A stretch of 64,000 nt of DNA from Pyronema omphalodes (GCA_024516155.1 JAJJXM010000034.1:1-64000); one strand, 5' to 3'; shown: positions 10,101 through 21,515, counted from the first letter of the stretch. Notes: a model not told the origin generated them from the sequence alone. Made by a program: numbers and translations.

Positions 10101-11357
10101 GCGGGACACCCAGGGCGGGCAAGGACCTTGGAGCTAATCAGTAGGAATTATTATTGGCCTCAGCAACTCCAATATGTCAACCGATACGTAGACCACTGCG
10201 ATACCTGCAAAAGGATTAAGCCAGTTAGGCACGCTCCTTTCGGGCTCCTGAAGCCCTTACAGCCACCATCGAGGCCGTGGGATTCGGTGTCCATGGATTT
10301 TATCACCGGACTTCCGTCAAGAGGAGGAAACAACGCCCTACGGGTAATTGTGGATCGGTTCACGAAGATGGCTCACTTCGTGGCCTGTGCGGACACGATG
10401 GGGCCGAAGGAACTGGCGGATGGATTCCTGAGGCATGTGGTCAGGGCCCACGGACTTCCTAACGATATCGTCTCCGACCGCGGGTCTCTATTCACCTCGA
10501 CGTTTTGGCAGCGAGTGATGGGGGCAATGGGGACGTCAAGGAAGCTCAGCACCGCATTCCACCCCGAGACCGACGGACAGACCGAACGCACGAACGCCAC
10601 CCTCGAACAGTACCTGCGGGCGTACTGCAATTACCAGCAGGACGACTGGGAAAAGCTACTCCCAATGGCGGAGTTTTGCTATAACAACACTCAATCCGAG
10701 ACAACGAAGGTTACCCCCTTTTTCGCGAATTATGGGTATCATCCGCGGTTCGCACCCAGCCTGGGAAAAATAGAAGCAGGATTCCCGGAGGTGGCGGAAT
10801 ACGTCTCAGCCCTCACCAACCTCCACCGGGAACTACAGGCAGAAATCGGATATGCACAGGCTGCCCAGGCAGAACAGGCAAATCGGAAGAGACACCCGGA
10901 TCCCGTACTCAGGGGGGGGGATAGGGTGTGGTTGCGGAGGAAAAACGTGAAGACAACTCGCCCATCCAGCAAGTTGGATTACAAGCTGATGGGACCATAC
11001 ACCATCCTCGAGCGCGTGGGAACAAGAGCGTATAAATTGGATCTCCCCACCAGTGTGAAAATACACCCCGTATTCCACATCTCATTGCTTGAGCTGGCTC
11101 AACCTACTCTTACACCGATCCCCGGGCACGTCCAACCTCCTCCCCCACCAATTGTTATTGAAGACGAAGAGGAATGGGAAGTGGAGGAGATAGTTGATTC
11201 CCGCTACCATCGAAACAGACTCTAGTATGGTGTACGTTGGACGGGATTCCCTGACCCCGACCGAACATGGTACCCATCGGAGAACTTCACGAATTCCCCC
11301 GACGCTATCCAACGATTTCACACAACCTACCCAAGAAAACCGGCCCAAAGGTTGTAA
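7060..11357 (+). pseudogene. pol: pol of element B: PR-RT-RH-IN-chromodomain
   Basis: The domains run in order. The aspartic protease has Asp-Cys-Gly-Ala-Thr (about 7246-7260). A long charged repeat linker follows (7690-8275). The reverse transcriptase has Tyr-Leu-Asp-Asp (about 8962-8973), and RNase H has TDAS, DKELLA and TDHKDLEY. The integrase has an HHCC finger and intact D, D, E (MDFITG, SDRGS, TERTN). A C-terminal chromodomain (about 11,170-11,340) could direct integration to methylated histones, as known for chromoviruses. Lesions are TGA at 7555-7557, a 1-nt loss near 8566-8569 just before the RT, and TAG at 11,223-11,225 inside the chromodomain. The 885-codon frame from about 8568 to 11,225 is otherwise intact, so the copy is young. 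Confidence 0.93.
7900..8275 (+). repeat. 78-bp tandem repeat in the PR-RT linker of B
   Basis: Units start at 7903, 7978, 8056, 8134 and 8212, with exact 78-bp spacing for the last four. Each codes for 26 residues beginning Asn-Asp-Pro-Phe-Arg-Met-Gln (or a variant) followed by a Glu/Lys/Arg-rich stretch. Weaker copies of the same pattern extend upstream to about 7690. The repeat is in frame and sits between protease and reverse transcriptase. Confidence 0.9.
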
Positions 11358-11362
11358 GAACC

Positions 11363-12193
11363 ATGGCCAGCCCCATAAACCCCGAGAACGACCAACACTC
11401 CGGCGGCTGGTACCGCCAGGATGCCCCACCACCGACGACCACGTATCCCCCACACGATGCCCAACACTCGACCTTTTGTTACGACGACTACTGCGCCACA
11501 CATCGACAATCGAAAGAAAACCACAACTATTTTCCAACCGCTGGACGGGAAGGAACCAACGAATGCAACTGCGGACGGATGCACGATCCCGAGTTAGAGG
11601 CTGTGATCCGGAGGAAACATCTGGACGTTCGGAAGGCCTGTCGGGCCTGGCAGCGAGGAAAGAGGGTCTGCTCGACTGTGGGTTGCTGGTTAACATGGAC
11701 GGCCATGAAGCCAGATGCGGCGCCACAGGGCCTGCCCGCTCCTCGACAGCTCCCGCTCCGACACCGGATGAACCAACCCCCGTCCCGGAGAAGAACCAAC
11801 AACACCCCAACGGGGAACAGCCACCAACAGCACCCGAGCTGGCCTCGGAAACCTTGAGCGAGACTTTGATGGAGAAGAGGTACGTCCCGGTCTACCTCAT
11901 GTCCCCGAACAGGGACCCCGAACGACTCGCGATAAACCTCTCTTTCTACGGACCACCCACTGGAAAGGAAGAGGTACCACCGCCGACCCACACCCCACCG
12001 CCGTTCGAGGGGTCCTCGTTGCCGGAGCACTCCAGCACTGGTTTCGGAGGAGACTCTCCCCGCCGCCAACGACTATCCGGCAGATGCCGCCGCCAGAACC
12101 GCAATCGCCGTCGGCAGCGACAACCCCGACCTCGTCCCCACGGGGAACCTCAGACAAGCCTCGTCGGAGTCTCGGCCTGGAGGGGGGAGCTAC
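11363..12193 (+). pseudogene. Extra ORF after pol in element B (Cys/His-rich)
   Basis: Five bases after the pol stop is an ATG in the context ACCATGG, in another frame. The first about 105 codons encode a Cys/His-rich segment: FCYDDYCATH, then NECNCGRMH, then a basic KACRAWQRGKRVC block. A 1-nt indel near 11,672-11,680 shifts to the frame that supplies CGLLVNMDGHEARC, a C-x8-H-x3-C pattern. A Pro-rich tail with a conserved-looking YVPVYLMSPNRDPERLA block runs to near the polypurine tract. It looks like a zinc-binding protein of unknown role, in the position where env-like genes sit in some retroelements. No such ORF exists in element A. I do not recognise the family. Confidence 0.6.
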
Positions 12194-12941
12194 TGTCACG
12201 AACCGCTAGGGATATGCTTCTGGGAGGGATTGTAACCACAGCTGGGCTGTGGTTCGTGGGTGTGACGCTGGGGATGCCGTACGTCACGGTTAGGGTTCAA
12301 GCGAGGAGGTGGAGCTAGGGCTAGGCGAGAAGAGTTAGGGTTAAGCGAGGGACAAGGGGGTAAGTGCGGGATGGAACGAGGAGGGTTTCCTCGAGGTTTG
12401 GAATATGTTTGTATTATGTTTTGCTTATGTTTTGTATTCTGTTTTGCTTATGATTTGGTTTATGTTTTGTATTTTGTTTGGGTTATGTTTTGTATTGTGT
12501 TTTAGTTAGGTTTGGGAGTCACGGCGAAGCGAAGGGTGTCTCATGATGGATGGAATATCTGCGGGACAGATAAGTTGGGAAATCACATGAGCACAGGAAC
12601 AAAGGTATATAAGGGGACATTTGTATTTCATCAGTTTAGTACGCAATCAATTATCTATCTACACAATCCTATCTACACACTGCAGTTCTATCATCTAAAC
12701 CGTGACCACCAAAACCCAGCCCATCCCAACATACTTACCCATTCCGAATACCCACCTATTCCCCCACCCGGATCTCCCCCCGACGATCCTACCAGAGGCA
12801 ACACTGCAGGGACATCCTGTGTACAAGGTAAGTACTGCCTGAGCCCGCGACTATCTCACCTAGAAGTCCAGAGCCGAACCCGATTGCATAGCAATCCGAC
12901 GGTTGTATCGCCTGTCGACTGTGTGTAGCCGGATTTTGACA
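12194..12941 (+). repeat. 3' LTR of element B
   Basis: This 748-bp LTR begins TGTCACG and ends TTGACA. It is preceded by the purine-rich tract at about 12,180-12,190 that would prime plus-strand synthesis. The target duplication GAAAC follows at 12,942-12,946. Confidence 0.95.
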
Positions 12942-12946
12942 GAAAC

Positions 12947-14235
12947 TACTACAAGATCACCACGACCCCCCCACCATGGGACACCCGGGCCGTGCAAAGA
13001 CTTTCGAACTCCTCGCCAGGAATTATTACCGGCCCTCGATGAGAAAAGATGTGGACCAATTCGTCCGCAATTGCCACACTTGTAAAAGAACAAAAGCTAC
13101 CCGCCACGCACCCTATGGAACCTTGAAACCCCTACCGGTCCCGCACCACCCGTGGCAGAATATATCTGTGGACTTTGTTACTGGACTACCGACATCAGAA
13201 GGCTTCGACGCAATATGTGCGATTGTTTCCCGACTCACGAAACAGCGGCACTTAGTGCCCTGTCACTCCACGATAGACGCAGAAGGCTTCGCGCAACTCT
13301 TCCTGGAAAACGTATTCAAACTACACGGTCTGCCAGACACAGTAGTGTCCGGCCGCGGCCCGCAATTTGTTGCCCACTTTTGGAACCACCTGGCAAATTG
13401 CTTGGGTATCGAAATTGCCACGAGCACGGCCTTCCACCCCCAAACCGATGGCCAAAGAGAAAGAATCAACGCGGTTACGGAGCAATATCTCCGCTCGTAC
13501 GTCTGTTATTTACAAGACGATTGGAAGAAATTTTTACCACTGGCAGAATTTGCTGCAAATAACCAAGTATCGGATACAACGTTGCTGTCTCCGTTCTACG
13601 CTATATACGGCCGACACCCCAAATGCTCCTTCGAATTGGAAATCAGGACAAACAATCCTGAAGAAGTGAAAGCGAACGAGGTAGCGGAAAGGATGTCGCA
13701 CATCCATGACGTCTTACGTTCTGAAATGAAATACGCCCAAGCCCGCCACATAGAGGCCGCCGACAATTCCCGACTCCCCGCGCCGGTCTTCAAACCATGA
13801 GACCTAGTATGGCTGGACGCCCGCAACCTCAGAACCCGCCGCCCCTCAAAGAAACTGGAAAACAAACACCTAGGCCCCTTCACCGTGTTACGGCCCATTG
13901 GATCCCACGCCTATGAATTGGATATACCGGAGACAATGAAACATCATAGGACCTTCCCCGTGTCCCTACTAATCCCAGCCCCTTCGGACCCCCTCCCTGG
14001 CCAGATTATCCCACCGCCCCTACCGGTAGTAGTAGATGGCGAAGAAGAGTGGTTCGTGGATGAAATTCTGGATAGCCGTTGGTCAAGAGGAAACCTGCAG
14101 TACCTCGTCAAGTGGACCGGACATGACTCTCCAACCTGGGAACCGGAATCAAACCTATCCGAAACTGAGGCCGCTGAGAAATTCCATCAGTTATACCCAG
14201 ACAAACCTTCTCCTCTCGTAGGAACTCGAGCCTAA
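12947..14235 (+). pseudogene. pol: pol of A, part 3: integrase and chromodomain
   Basis: The frame resumes in the integrase HHCC finger (His-Pro-Gly-Arg, CHTC) and covers the catalytic core and a C-terminal chromodomain (about 14,040-14,200; EEWFVDEILDSR, then WTGHDSPTWEP). The second catalytic aspartate, normally in SDRG, is glycine here (GGC at 13,351-13,353). TGA at 13,798-13,800 cuts the frame before the C-terminal domain. Integrase inserts the cDNA and the chromodomain would choose chromatin targets; this copy should be inactive. It stops at the TAA just before the G7 polypurine tract and 3' LTR. Confidence 0.9.
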
Positions 14236-14775
14236 CGGGGGGGTACTGTGACGGCACACGGCTGACGAGCCGTTGTGTTGCTGCGTCATCATTGTGTTGT
14301 CGTTGTTGTTGTTGACATCGTGCCGTTGTCTTGCCGTGTTGTGTTGTGTTGCTGTTGTGTTGTTGTGTGTGCCGTGCCGTTGTGATTGATAGACTGATTG
14401 ATGATGGATGACGTACCATGAGCTGGAGAGCTGTGGCGTCGCAGGTGAATTGATGGAGAAAGGAAGCTTTCATGTAGCGATGTTGGATGACGGCCCAGCA
14501 AGAGTGCTGGCCGCCCCTTTGTACATAAGGAAGCTTGCCTCCCCGTTGTCGAGTTCTCCATCGAACGTCTTGTGTCTTTTCCTTGCTCTTAATAAAGACT
14601 TCTCCTTCCAGTCCCACGTCATTCTTGTCCTTGTCCCTGTTCCTGTTTCGTGTGCCGTCCGTCTGACGAGCACTTCGGTCCTTGTCTTTCCGTTCCCCGT
14701 CCTGGAACCCGCCTAGTCCCCCTTGCCGGTAGTGTTCAGTGTGTTCTTTGAACGTCCGTTCCTAGTTCCCTGACA
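14236..14775 (+). repeat. 3' LTR of element A with polypurine tract
   Basis: The LTR spans 14,247-14,775 (529 bp), starts TGTGACGG and ends TGACA. A G7 tract at 14,237-14,243 immediately upstream is the likely polypurine primer site. The U3 part is rich in GTT repeats (14,290-14,385). AATAAA lies at 14,591-14,596. The right flank is TTTTC; the matching left target site is outside the window. Confidence 0.92.
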
Positions 14776-16600
14776 TTTTCTGTCGTTGAGGAGGGTGAGA
14801 ATCAGTCGGGCGAAGCGCTCGGTCTGGGTCGCCTTGGTAATGCGGTCAAGGGGGGTGATTCATTCAAGGGGGCTAGTCATCGATCTTGTTGGAGTGCCGA
14901 GAGATGAAGTTCTACCGGGAGGTTCTGTTGTTTGAGGAGAGTCTTATTTTGGTCGACAAGGGCCTATCCCCCTCCCAAGCAAGGTCTCCTGACCTTTCAT
15001 TGGGAGCCTCGGGCTTCCCAACTAATTTTCAGGGGTGGTAGACTATTCGGAAGGTGTCGCAGGAGAGGAACTCTGACTAGCAGGTCGGTCTGAGGTTGAG
15101 GAGCTTCGTCAACATGCAGTATTCCAGATTCTTGTGGTCGCTGAGAACTCTGACAGTGTGAAGGCTACCTTCGTGTTCCGGACAGCAGGCCTTGGAGTCA
15201 TGGACAATGGCAATGTGGTCTTTCTCGTAGATGTCGTGATTGCACTGGGTGGGACTAGGCTTACGGGAATTCAATGCTACGGGATGGAGGATGCCAGTGG
15301 AGTCAGGCTGAGAGAGGACTCCAGCAGAGAAGAAGTCAGGTGTGTCTGTCTCAACCACGATTTCCACGCCATAACCGCAGTGTTGCAGTAAAGGGACAGT
15401 CCTAAAGGCAGATTGAAGGGCAGGGAAGGCATCAGTACAGTCGGGAGACTAACCGAATGGGGCGTCTTTGCGGGGTAAACGAATGAGGGGGGACATGATG
15501 GTGCTACAGTTACTGATGACACGTCAAAAAAAGTTGGCGAAGCCCAGAAAGCACTGAACATCGCAGACGTTGCGTAGGGTGGCCCAATCCTGAATGGAGG
15601 AGGATCGTCAGGGTCCATCTGCGTGCCGGAGGTCGAGATGACGAATCCGGGATACTTTACTGGTGTTTGATGGAACTCACACCTCTCATTCTTCAGGTGG
15701 AGACCAGGGGTGGGGAAGGCGGTGAGAACTTGTTGGACGGGGTGATTGTGTTGGTCGAGCAAGTCAGTCTAGATGATGGTGTCATCCAAGTCAGGGGTAA
15801 CGAGGACGTCCAGGTAAAGGCCACACGGGGTCTTGGATAAACTGTTGGTACATTGCCGCCGCATTAGTAATGCCAAAGGGCATGATGAAGGACTCCACGT
15901 GGCTGTAACGGGTCCGAAAGGCCCTTTTCCGGTCCCCTCACCGCGCTATTTGCACCACATCATAGGCTCCACGGATGTCGAGCCTCGTGAAATACCTGGC
16001 TTTCTCCAGTGCCATCAGTGTGTCGTGAAGCAAGGGCCAGGGGTAGCGATTGTTGACTGTTCCTTTATTAAGTCCATAGGAATCGACACTGAGGCGTAAG
16101 GACCCATCGTTCTCTGTGACGAACGTGATTGGCGCGCCTGCAGGGGAGGAAAAGGCCGGATGAAGCCTTTCGGAACGTTTTTGTCTCACAAATTACGGAG
16201 GGCTGCATCTTCAGTCCGGCGGAGGGGCTATATGGGAACGAATTGAGGGGACACATTGTCTTGTGAGGGATGCTATGGTTGTATCGTCGATGGCGTGATC
16301 ATTGATTGGCTTCCATCTCGGAAAAGGGGGTGAGAAAGCCGTGGTAGACCGGGGGGATAGTGTTTTTGGCTGGGCTGGACGTTACGGATGTGTCCGGAAC
16401 TTTGTTTACCTGCATGGCCGAAATTGTAAGGTGGCGAGACATGGCTTGTTTCTGGAGTGACGAGAAGGTAGCAAAGGCAATGCGGTTAGGTTGTGTCAAG
16501 GCGGGATGCTGGCTGACTCGTGGCACTGTTACAGCTCTGTTATGTCCGTGAGCGGTAGCGATGGTACTTTTCAGGGAAGTTGGGCACAATACGGTGAAGG
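14776..16600 (-). pseudogene. pol: Gypsy element C remnant: reverse transcriptase and RNase H
   Basis: On the minus strand, going from 16,589 down, there are frameshifted pieces of a Ty3/gypsy pol. First is the pre-RT block ending YHGFL-PFSEMEANQ. RT pieces with SSPAGAPITFV and NDGSLRLSVD follow (15,938-16,189). Then come the later RT part (about 15,600-15,760) and RNase H with ETDTPDFFSAG and SDHKNLEYC (15,077-15,367), plus a connection region with PGKLVGKPEA. Many stops and indels make it older than A. Element A interrupts it at 14,776, so its integrase should lie left of the window. Its protease and gag lie at 24,843-26,700. Confidence 0.85.
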
Positions 16601-16939
16601 TTCAACTTCACATGAAAGCTTGGCGTGTAACGTGACGTAGCAAACTTTCATTAGCACCACACTAAAAGGGTGCTAAACCTCAAGGTAACCACGCAAAGCC
16701 GTGTACAGTCTACTCCGGGAATCTGCTGAATGCACTGCTTGATTGTTCGAAACTGTCGGTACAACAAAATATACACGACAGTATTGTTGCACTTGCAATC
16801 ATGGGAAATCCTCGCGATCCGGAGTATCCTCCGCATTTGTGTGGTAAGAGAGTAGTACAGACAACAGAGTGAATATCGCTAAAACTCAGGGAATGCAGGG
16901 AATATTAATCCACAATCTGTATCTAGACACCTCGCATGA
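16601..16939. other. Junction between gypsy C and hAT E, unassigned
   Basis: About 340 bp without a recognisable domain. The 5' terminus of hAT E or part of C should lie here, but I found no clear terminal inverted repeat or 8-bp target duplication. Confidence 0.4.
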
Positions 16940-17420
16940 TCGGCAAGTTCTGCAGCAAAGAATCTGCATGCATACGTTACAGCAAAGGGCCCACAACTAG
17001 TTCGTAGTCAATATCTTCAAGCCATGAGGGACGGGAATATGAACAACCCGATTAAAGCGGAAGCAAGTTCTTCTATGAGAACCCAGACACCTCTGACGAC
17101 ACCAAGAGGCAATGGGACTGCCGTTATAGTCCCCACTGATTGCCAAAAGAGATCACTCAATGAGGCCTTTGGTCTTGCTCTTTTTATGTCAAATGCTGCC
17201 TTTTCTGTTGTCAAAAATGCCTATGTTCAACGGTTTGTCCAAAGACTAGACCCTGCATACACTTCCCCATGCCGTTTCATATTTTCCCGGACCCTTGTGG
17301 ATACTGTTTACAACATTACGCTTACAGAGGTTGCGAAGAAAATAAAGTCCATGGGAAATTTGGGGATTAATATTATTGCAGATGAAAGTACTGACATCAA
17401 CTCTAACCGCATTGTCAGTA

Positions 17421-20136
17421 TGTGAACCTGGGTATGGAGGCTTTCAGTACGGTGGTTTGTCGATCAGTAATGCTTCGTTCGCAAGATAGATAACAAATAG
17501 ATTTCCTAAGAAGCTAGGAAGTAAGCTAATCGATCACCGGCCGAAAAAACTCAAGGGTCTCATCCTGCCACACCCTATATTGTGTGAGTATAGAATAGGT
17601 AACATGTATAACATTTAGAGAACATGGCAAACTCGACAGGAGAATGAATAATAAGGTTAGTATCCCGGGCCGGAACCCCCTGAGGAGCTCCAGCTAGCCA
17701 CGTCACGTGATTCGTGACTTTCCTAAAGGACCTCACGAGGATCCCGGCCCGAGGCATCGCTACCTGTTATTCACTGACAGTTTGGGAGGATCAGAGATGG
17801 ATGGGAACGAGTATCAACTTACCTCATGGGTGTTGACTTACCCATGAGAAACCTACAGACGACGCTGATGGAGAACAGAAGACGACGGCGAAGAGACACC
17901 TCCTTATACTTAAGGTTGTGTTCCGCCAAGCACGGCTACCAGAGGCCTTGCAAGAGAGGGGTATTCTCAGGAGCATGCAAGGCAGACGAATAGCATCATC
18001 CGATGTCTGAGTTGGGCGGATAGTCGGCCAAGGAATGAGGCAGAGTCTAGTCAGCCAACAGGAGTGGAGCTCAGGACAAGGGTCAAGAATGCATTGGCAT
18101 GAGACGACGTCCTGCAGCAAGGAACACCACTCAGGGAAACTGTTGGGCGGAACTGATATGACGCGACCTTAGGCCAATGACTACCAACTGCAAGATAAGA
18201 AGGCGTTTGCGTACACACCAGGGTGTGGCGGCGCGCAAGTGCGCGAAGGTGGGGCAGTCATGACATCACACAGGAATGTGACGGGGCAGTGCGCTCCGGT
18301 GAGGCATAGTCTGCCTTATGATGTCAGATTCCTTCACTCGCAATCGAGATTCTCCATGGAGATCTATGATCAAGACGACTCATAAGATATATGACTCACA
18401 TGTCATTATCAAAGGAGTCATTGCATTATGCGCTCAAGTGGAGTAACCCTCCACTAGGCGCTTAACCCCAATACCTTATTGGAAGGTGTGGTAGCGCGGC
18501 GAGGAATGTCAAGGATTAATCTGACACGAGGGTCATCATGCAAGTGAGCAATTAATATGACTGCGCATGCAGCATAATGCGAGCCATCAGCAGATTTGTC
18601 AAAGAATTGACTCACGTCTTATCTCCTAAGCTTAGTTTGGAAGTTGGTTCCCTTGAGAAGTCTGGGCGAACTTGTAGACAAAAGTCTATAAAAGACCCTA
18701 AGTCTTCCCACCGTCTCCTCCAGCATCAGCAACCTGATCACTTGTTACGACATAACCTATCTACACCAAATACCTTGAGAGAGACCCTTAAGTTTATTCG
18801 GCCTGTGATCGATTAGTCACTTCCTAGCTTTTTAGGAAATCTAATTGTTGAATACCTTTCAAACGAAGACGACTGATCGAATAAACCTCTCTATTGAACG
18901 CCTCAATAGCCAGGTTCACACATCCGGAAGTATTCCGGTGAAGATAGGTACTGTCGTAACAAGAGATCAAGTTGCTGATGATGGAGGACACGGTGGGATA
19001 ACTTAGGGTCTTTTATAGACTTTCGTCTACAAGTTCGCCCAGACTTCCCCAGGGAACCAACTCCCAAACTAAGCCTAGGAGATAAGACGTGAGTCAATCC
19101 TTTGACAAATCTGCCGATGGCTCGCATCATGCTGCATGCGCAATTATATTACTTGCACACTTGCATGATGTCCCTCGTGTCAGATTAATCCTTGACATTC
19201 CTCGCCATGCTACCACACCTTCCAATCAGGTATTGGGATCAAGCGCCTAGTGGAGGGTTACTCCACTTGAGCGCATAATGCAATGACTGCTCTGATAATG
19301 ACATGTGGGTCATATACCTTATGAGTTGTCTTGATCATAGATCGCCCTCGAGAATCTCGATTGGGACTGAAGGGATCTAACATGATCAGGCATAACATGG
19401 CCTACCGGGGTGCACTGCCCCGTGACATTCCTGTGTGATGTCATGACTGCCCTACCTTCGCGCACTTGCACCCCGCCACACCCTGGTGTGTACGCAAAGC
19501 CGTCTTATCTGGTAGTTGGTAATCAATGGCCTATGGTCGCGTCATATCAGCTCAGCCCAACAGTTTCCTTGAGTGGTGTTCCTTGCTGCAGGACGTAGTC
19601 TCATGCTAATGCATTCTTAACCCGTGTCCTGAGCTCCACTCGTTTTGGCTGACTAGACTCTTCCTTCTTCCTTGGCCGACTATCCGCCCAACTCAGACTT
19701 CGGATGATCGGATCGGTCTGCCTTGCATTCTTATGCGAATTCCCTTCTCTTGCAAGCCCTCTGGTAGGCGTGGTTGGTGGAACACCACCTCAAGTATAAG
19801 GAGGTGTCCTTTTGCCGTCGTCTTCTGTCTCCATCAGCATCGTCTGTAGTTTTCTCATGGGTAAGTCGACACCCATGAGGTAAGTTGTTCCTCGTTCCCA
19901 TCCATCTGTGATCCTCCCGAACTGACAGTAAATAACAGGTAGCGACGCCTCGGGCCGGGATCTTCGTGCGGTCATTTCGGAAAGTCACGAATAACGTGAC
20001 GTGGGTAGCTGGAGCTCCTCGGGGGGTACCGGCCCGGGATACTAACCTTAATATTCATTCTCGTGTTGAGTTTTCCATGTTCTCTACATGTTATACATGT
20101 TACCTATTCTAGACTCACACAATATAGGGTGTGACA
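17421..20136 (-). mobile_element. Solo LTR, family D, minus orientation
   Basis: A 1.36-kb LTR lies in minus orientation, starting TGTCACACC at 20,136 and ending GGTTCACA at 17,421. It is flanked by the perfect 5-bp duplication CAGTA (17,416-17,420 and 20,137-20,141). It is split at 17,561-18,925 by another copy of the same LTR in plus orientation. Without that insertion its length is 1356 bp. It interrupts the hAT E coding frame exactly between codons of the transposase. Confidence 0.93.
17566..18920 (+). mobile_element. Solo LTR, family D, plus orientation, nested
   Basis: This 1355-bp LTR starts TGCCACACC (TGTCACACC in the other copy), ends GGTTCACA, and has the perfect target duplication CATCC (17,561-17,565 and 18,921-18,925). 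TATAAAAG at 18,687-18,694 and AATAAA at 18,880-18,885 mark a likely promoter and poly(A) signal. With the older minus copy it forms inverted arms of about 1.2 kb (17,566 to about 18,780 against 18,926-20,136). Confidence 0.93.
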
Positions 20137-21515
20137 CAGTATGCGTATTCATGGTGCAAAATTGACATTTTTCTATAAAGCAGAGGATCTTGGTGGGCTG
20201 AGTTTGGACGCCCAGGGATATGCATGGTGGATCATGCAACAGCTGCACATACTTACAAACGGAAATGTTAGACTAATCAATTCAGTGTCGACCGATGCCT
20301 GCTCGACAATACGTGCAGTTTGGACTGTACTATACGTAAACATCACTGAAGAATATTCCAAGTCGATTCCATTTTTTGTCCCCTGTGACTCGCCCGGGTT
20401 ACAGTTGCCGATGAAGGATCTTGTTACGGGCATTGCTTTTTTGTCATGGATCAGCAGAGTAATTAAAAAGGTTGTTGGATTTTTCCATGGTGCACCTTTG
20501 CAGTATAGAATGATCAAGGGGCATCAGCACGAACTGTATGGGAAGCGGTTGTTGTTGTTAAGTTCTGTAATGAGACGCTGGGATACGGAACTTGTGGCCG
20601 CTACATTGGTATTGAAAAACAAAGATGCTATCTGCGCTGCCGATAGAAATCCTCGCTCCAATCTCGACAACACAGTTATTTAGTATATTAATGACCTTTC
20701 CCTTTGGGCTGATGTCGAAGATTTGCTGCAGACCTTGGAACCCCCCATCATTCCGCTGAGGAAATCCCGAGTCCGATACAACACATGTGGGACATGTTGT
20801 CTCCCGCTGGCCCAGCTTCACGTCCCATTTGGAAGGACACCCACCTCGCCCTATCAACTTTGTCTACAGTTCTTTGATGCATTGCCTTGATCTCTATGTC
20901 CCACGGTTCCACAAGCAAGTTCATGTAATTCATTCGGCAGCACACTTTCTGCTTCTGTATCTTTAGAAATCCCTGATGCTCTCTGAAGACCTTTGTCAAC
21001 ACATTCTACACTTCCTCTGCTCTATGGATGATCCCGTGCACCAGCAACTATCCCCATCACCAGGAGTGGCTGAGTTTCTGCATTACTGCCAGCAATCAGG
21101 ACCCATTGCCTCCCACCATATGGCCTGGCAGTTTATCGGCATCGAACAGGACCACCGACTATTCAGAACCGTAATGGGGCAGTTTACCCCCAATCTTGCA
21201 CGGATTGCTGCACGGCTTATATGCACCCCATGCAACTCTGTGCCATCCGAACGTTCTTTTTCCGCACAGAATTTTATACAAAGTAACACACAGCACTGTT
21301 GAACACCAGAAAGAAGTAATGAAGTTGTTCATGTTTACACCAATCGTCGTCCTTTGGATACAGCAGCAGGGCCGGCAGCACAGGAGCCGATGCGATGGGA
21401 GCATTTGGTTGAGGCACAGCTTCTCGAGTACGAAGATGCACTCCTTGCTAACAGCGCGCGGGTGAATGTGCAGTATATTGCCAACAACAATGAACAGGAA
21501 ATGCCGGAGATGTAG

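Larger units (their letters stand above)
5153..12941 (+). mobile_element. Complete Ty3/gypsy chromovirus B inserted in A
   Basis: The element is 7.8 kb with two 748-bp LTRs and a perfect 5-bp target duplication GAAAC (5148-5152 and 12,942-12,946). The two LTRs differ at about 11 positions by eye (about 1.5%), so the insertion is younger than host element A. The order is gag, protease, reverse transcriptase, RNase H, integrase, chromodomain, and an extra 3' ORF before the polypurine tract (about 12,180-12,190). The 5' LTR begins AGTCACG instead of TGTCACG, a terminal T-to-A change. Several single-base lesions in gag and pol mean the copy is probably not autonomous. Confidence 0.95.
1..14775 (+). 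mobile_element. Ty3/gypsy chromovirus A, nested and degenerate
   Basis: This LTR retrotransposon is cut by the window edge at its 5' LTR. The order is LTR, gag, protease, reverse transcriptase, RNase H, integrase, chromodomain, LTR, which is the Ty3/gypsy (Metaviridae) chromovirus layout. The coding part is broken by two later insertions of family B, at 4092-4839 and 5153-12,941. Removing both insertions with one copy of each target duplication makes pol continuous across each junction. The two LTRs differ at about 15 of the 353 alignable positions by eye, so A is older than the B elements inside it. A premature TAG, a TGA and a lost integrase aspartate show it is dead. The right flank is the remains of gypsy C. 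Confidence 0.93.
16940..21515 (+). pseudogene. hAT-family transposase E (DUF659 type), interrupted
   Basis: Two coding stretches, 16,940-17,420 and 20,142-21,515, belong to one hAT transposase. The 5' part reads through a DUF659-like region (LDPAYTSPCRF, ADESTDINSNRIV). After removal of the LTR insertion 17,421-20,141, the frame continues directly with further conserved blocks (STDACSTIRAVW, FFVPCDSPGLQL). The C-terminal dimerisation region is visible at about 21,200-21,300 (CNSVPSERSF), followed after a TGA by the closing block LTPERSN-like. Stops near 20,680, 20,890 and 21,300 inactivate it. The enzyme would cut and paste DNA using an RNase H-like fold. The termini of the element were not found. 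Confidence 0.82.

Noticed and set aside
11082..11810. 242-codon minus-strand ORF
   Set aside because: Antisense to the chromodomain and the extra ORF of element B; no motif.
17421..20136. A DNA transposon with 1.2-kb terminal inverted repeats (foldback element)
   Set aside because: The two arms each behave as an LTR with TGT...ACA-type ends and separate 5-bp target duplications. The inverted structure is one solo LTR inside another.
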